64,000 nt of DNA from Sipunculus nudus (taxonomy: Eukaryota; Annelida; Sipuncula; Golfingiida; Sipunculidae). The stretch is from the NCBI GenBank assembly GCA_026874595.1, contig CM049307.1:9263579-9327578 (forward strand), in the 5' to 3' direction. Both the position numbers and the translations under genes were made by a program. The notes below the pieces were generated by a model, which was not told the origin of the DNA, did no database searches, and was given only the letters and a program-made list of their open reading frames with translations. Shown one piece after another: positions 62,101 through 64,000 of this stretch (positions are counted from its first letter, which is position 1; each line of letters starts with the position of its first letter).

Positions 62101-62591
62101 AGGTTGTATAATTTTGAAAACATAATTTTTAGCATTTTTCAACCCAGCTTGCTTTCACTATCTCTCTCTGTCTCTAAGGCAGAAGTGTTTGAACTTTGAT
62201 TATACAAGTGAGTGTCCATGTGTCACTGGGCTATCTTTGACCACAAGGATTAAGTCAACTCATACCATGTGATACGAGGCCAGGTGTCTAATCAAACTTT
62301 AGCTACAATGGCTTCCTGTATTCTTGTTCATGAAAGCTAAATTTGTTGAATGTGGAGTAAAGTTTTACCCACCCACTGGTCACTGCCTCATCAGCAATAT
62401 ACGCTTACTATTTATATTATTACACTGCGAATACCTTATAATTTCATTTAACAGACATACATGACTGAATGTATCCTAATTCTTTTTCAGATGTGGATTT
62501 GGCCATTTTCTCCAACTTCAACAAACTGAAGAGTATAACCACTGATATGGATCTAGTGGCTAAAGCTGTAGCCAGCTCAGACCTGATAGAG
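50021..62591 (+). CDS. LARP7: La-related protein 7 (LARP7-like), 5' part of the gene
   Basis: Three coding exons join in phase to 89 residues before the window ends. LARP7 binds and stabilises the 7SK snRNA, which holds P-TEFb in check, and also acts with U6; this is family knowledge. Visible features are a lysine/arginine-rich N-terminus (KKKKNRKRKKK, residues 11-21) and the La motif starting QMEFYFGDSNLQKDRFLKKQ, then DGYVDLAIFSNFNKLKSITT. The DGYVD and basic N-terminus fit LARP7 better than genuine La (SSB), which lacks the lysine block. The RRM and C-terminal RRM exons must lie to the right. The gene runs head to head with the ankyrin-DHHC gene, and its intron of 11.8 kb is filled with HINE-like repeats. 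Confidence 0.85.
50091..50246 (+). repeat. 43-bp minisatellite that iterates the LARP7-like 5' splice site (3.6 copies)
   Basis: The unit CCCAGATCAGGGAGCAGGTA... starts at 50091, 50134, 50177 and 50220. The first copy contains the real exon end and donor (CAG|GTAGGT at 50107/50108). The next two repeat the CAG|GTAGGT, and the last has CAG|GTTGGT. Each complete unit also ends with a TTACAG- or AACAAT-type sequence. Confidence 0.93.
50247..50983 (+). other. LARP7-like intron, unique part
   Basis: No repeat family or exon is recognised between the 43-bp array and the family-2 element. The two overlapping 64-codon frames have no similarity I recognise. Confidence 0.45.
50984..53205 (-). mobile_element. 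Family-2 HINE-like element, second copy
   Basis: The A terminus TTTAGCGAACCTGTGAGCTT is at 50984. Sequence then follows 43612-46370 closely in the same orientation through CTGGTGGTGCCAGCTACAAT. The family-2 B end is missing, and the sequence passes into a GTATCCGCC hairpin at about 53208. Confidence 0.75.
53208..53318. repeat. GTATCCGCC terminal-type hairpin with GC-rich flank
   Basis: GTATCCGCCAAAAC...GTTTTGCCGATGCTATG is an imperfect hairpin, followed by GCCGGCGCTGCGGCC. Relatives are at about 22905-22975 and 57563-57640. Confidence 0.75.
53319..54900 (-). mobile_element. Family-1 HINE-like element, A end present, B end lost
   Basis: The A-type hairpin AGCTCAGCTGACT / AGTCATCTGAGCT is at 53321-53349, with a GTCC microsatellite at about 53365-53412. 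The body matches 46.55-47.9 kb, and a poly-C run lies at about 54866-54877. It provides the uninterrupted reference for the nested insertion at 43612-46538. Confidence 0.75.
54901..55482 (+). other. LARP7-like intron, no recognised feature
   Basis: AT-rich DNA between two repeat elements; no exon or repeat terminus was found. Confidence 0.45.
55483..58919 (-). mobile_element. Right arm of the 3.44-kb inverted repeat: HINE-like element in A-to-B orientation
   Basis: The reverse complement of 21622-25066 over its full length, with matching ends: hairpin AGCTCAGCTGACT / AGTCATCTGAGCT at 55487-55515, a GTCTGTCC microsatellite to about 55584, and the B palindrome TGACCCATGGGTCA at about 58898-58911. 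Internally it has the same order of ~335-bp and ~280-bp units and a near-perfect GTATCCGCCAAAA...TTTTGCGGATAC hairpin at 57565-57594. Small differences show that the two arms are not an exact assembly copy. Confidence 0.87.
58920..59885 (+). other. LARP7-like intron, no recognised feature
   Basis: AT-rich; no repeat family or exon was found. The 69-codon frame at 59498-59707 contains a hydrophobic stretch but has no splice context or similarity. Confidence 0.4.
59886..61722 (-). mobile_element. Composite HINE-like block with GGTGGCGCCACC units
   Basis: It opens with a solo B terminus (GACCCATGGGTC at 59898-59909, CCTTGTT) and continues with about five units of ~280-300 bp like those at 57.7-58.6 kb. 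It ends with a 180-bp copy of the family-2 right end (GGCATTAGGCCTGTAGGCCT at about 61690-61709), directly repeated from 46365-46538. It is probably two truncated elements. Confidence 0.65.
61881..61959 (+). CDS. LARP7: LARP7-like exon, first half of the La motif
   Basis: It runs from a CTCTGTTCCAG acceptor to a GGCT|GTGAGT donor. Residues 30-55 read MEFYFGDSNLQKDRFLKKQI and then SLDPDG. The aromatic/acidic FYFGD and the DRFLKKQ helix are the RNA-3'-end-binding signature of La motifs. The trailing T joins AT of the next exon to give tyrosine 56. Confidence 0.9.
62009..62040 (+). repeat. (CT)n tract ending in CCAG within the LARP7-like intron
   Basis: A pyrimidine run CTCTCTCTCTCTCTCTCCAG lies 80 nt after the donor at 61959. 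It looks like a strong acceptor, but no coding exon follows it. Confidence 0.85.
62491..62591 (+). CDS. LARP7: LARP7-like exon, second half of the La motif
   Basis: The acceptor is TTCTTTTTCAG and the donor GAG|GTAAGT; 101 nt with two leading bases, ending in phase 0. It encodes residues 57-89, with VDLAIFSNFNKLKSITTDMD and then a VAKAV-type helix and SSDLIE, matching the winged-helix part of the La motif. Confidence 0.9.
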
Positions 62592-62904
62592 GTAAGTCCC
62601 AAGAAGGAATATTTAACAGATAAAATGTGATAACTTTAACTTTGAATAAGGAGCAGTAATTTTATCTTCTTGCTTTCACTGAAAATCTGGAAGTGAACAT
62701 TACTTCTGATAAGACTGTTGTCTAGTGAGTTTTGTTTGATTTGGTCAAACCAGCAATCATAAATCATTGTTTGAGCTGTCATAGTGTTGGCATTAAAAGT
62801 AAAGTATAGATACATTCATTTCAAAGTTTCAAAAGAACATTTGCTTTCATTGTGCATGTGAAGTTTGATAAATACAAAGGTTGTACAGAAAGACCTTTAA
62901 GTTT

Positions 62905-64000
62905 TAAGCTCAGCTGAATGAAAGTCAACTGAGGTATAGGAATGGCCCTTTGTGGGTCGTCCCTCTGGCCGTCCTGCAGTCTGGCCATCCGTCTGTACGT
63001 TAGCAGGGCACAAATCTAAACTGCAGGACCTATAAAATTCTAAGTGAAAATCAAATGTGGTCAACATAAAATCTCCATGGAAAATTTAATTAGGTCAGTG
63101 CAACCTATATCCTTTGAGCTACAGGTCTTGTAAGAACCCCCCAAATAATTAAAAATTTGATACAAAAGCTCAAGTGTCTGAACAACTATTGCATTGATCA
63201 CCATAATCTTTACATGCATACTCATCATGGAGTGTTTCATCATTTTCTGCATACTTGTGGCCCCACCTTGATTTTTCAATTTTTTATGCTTTTTTAACTC
63301 AGCTGACTTAGTCATCTGAGCTATAGTGATCACCCTTTGTCAAACATCTGTCCAGCAGTCAGTCAGTCTGACTGTCCGTTAACAGGGCACAAATGGTAGC
63401 CGTTAGACCTAGAAACTTCTAACTGTACATCCAGGGAGGTGCTGGGAAAGTTTCCCTGGAAACCTGAAATTAGGTCATAGTGACCTATATTTTATGACCT
63501 ACCGGCCAAAAACATGATTTTGAGCACCTTGAATGTCAGATGGGCACAAATCATATCTGTTAGGCCTCGAATCTTCTAACCTGACATTTAGGGAGATCCT
63601 AGGCAAATATACTTGTAAACCTGAGACTAGGTCACTGTGACCTATATTCTGAGACTTGTAGGGAAAAGATGTCACATGAGCACCCTGAATGTCAGATGGG
63701 TACAAATCTTATCTGTGTGGCCTAGAATCTTCTAACACAAACCTTGGAGATCCAGAAACCAAGGAAATCTCCCTGCAAACTTGAAACTAGGTCATGGTGA
63801 CCTCCATTTTGTGACCTACAGGCCAAAAACAGGAGATTTTGAGCACCCAGAAAGTCAGGCAGGGCACACATTGTATTTGTTAGGCCTAGAATCTAATGTA
63901 ACATTCTGAGAAGTCCTTGGCAAATGTCAGCGGAAAACTGTAATTAAGTCACCATGACCTATATTTTGTGACCTATAGGAAAAGAAGTCATATAAGTACC
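62905..64000 (-). mobile_element. HINE-like element(s) at the right edge, decayed and cut by the window
   Basis: A-type termini, AAGCTCAGCTGAATGAAAGT at 62905 and AACTCAGCTGACTTAGTCAT at about 63296, each lead into TCCGTCTG-type sequence. The following units of about 180 bp (CAAATCTTATCTGT, CTAGAATCTTCTAAC, GTCACTGTGACCTATATT) repeat to the edge. Non-coding. Confidence 0.65.

Overview
This is an animal nuclear window: AT-rich, with short coding exons separated by long introns, and heavily loaded with non-coding interspersed repeats. The repeats carry GTCC/GTCTGTCC microsatellites beside palindromic ends and tandem core units. That architecture is known from Helentron-type non-autonomous elements (HINE, or 'pearl'-like), which are common in bivalves, so I infer a bivalve or other mollusc; the species is not determined. 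Only two protein-coding loci can be supported.

Minus strand, about 40.55 kb down to 1.9 kb: an ankyrin-repeat palmitoyltransferase of the ZDHHC13/ZDHHC17/AKR1 class. I place ten exons (40549-40517, 33519-33354, 33002-32756, 32508-32376, 30786-30608, 30204-29968, 29494-29375, 28942-28824, 28517-28411, 20049-19534). All reading phases join, giving a 618-residue protein with six ankyrin-like units, about six membrane segments, the DPG motif and an intact DHHC. About 17 kb further downstream lies a second, homologous terminal exon (2561-1926) with the same entry phase. It keeps every zinc ligand but reads DHHN instead of DHHC. The gene may therefore make an active and a catalytically dead isoform through alternative last exons, or the second exon belongs to a partial duplicate.

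The acceptor side of the DHHN exon has been amplified into a 65-bp minisatellite of about 29 units (2565-4405), plus about 5 more at 6466-6770. Each unit repeats the end of the intron, including the pyrimidine tract and CAG, plus the first ~52 exon nucleotides.

Plus strand, 50.0 kb to the right edge: the start of a LARP7-like gene. A lysine-rich N-terminus (50002-50107) and two La-motif exons (61881-61959, 62491-62591) are present, and the rest lies beyond the window. Here too an exon edge is iterated: the 5' splice site of the first exon sits in a 43-bp repeat of 3.6 copies. The two genes are head to head. A CTCF-like motif at 40873-40886 lies just upstream of the candidate first exon of the palmitoyltransferase.

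Repeats fill most of the remainder. Two copies of a ~3.44-kb element form a large inverted repeat (21622-25066 and 55483-58919). A family-1 element (43387-48628) contains a cleanly nested family-2 element (43612-46538), whose removal restores family-1 sequence and defines both ends. Further copies lie at 10.5-15.3, 31.06-32.3, 34.0-35.5, 51.0-54.9, 59.9-61.7 and 62.9-64.0 kb. Two short TIR elements (36950-37370, which is hAT-like with an 8-bp target duplication, and 25589-26043), a tRNA-derived fragment at 39.6 kb and several satellites and microsatellites complete the picture.
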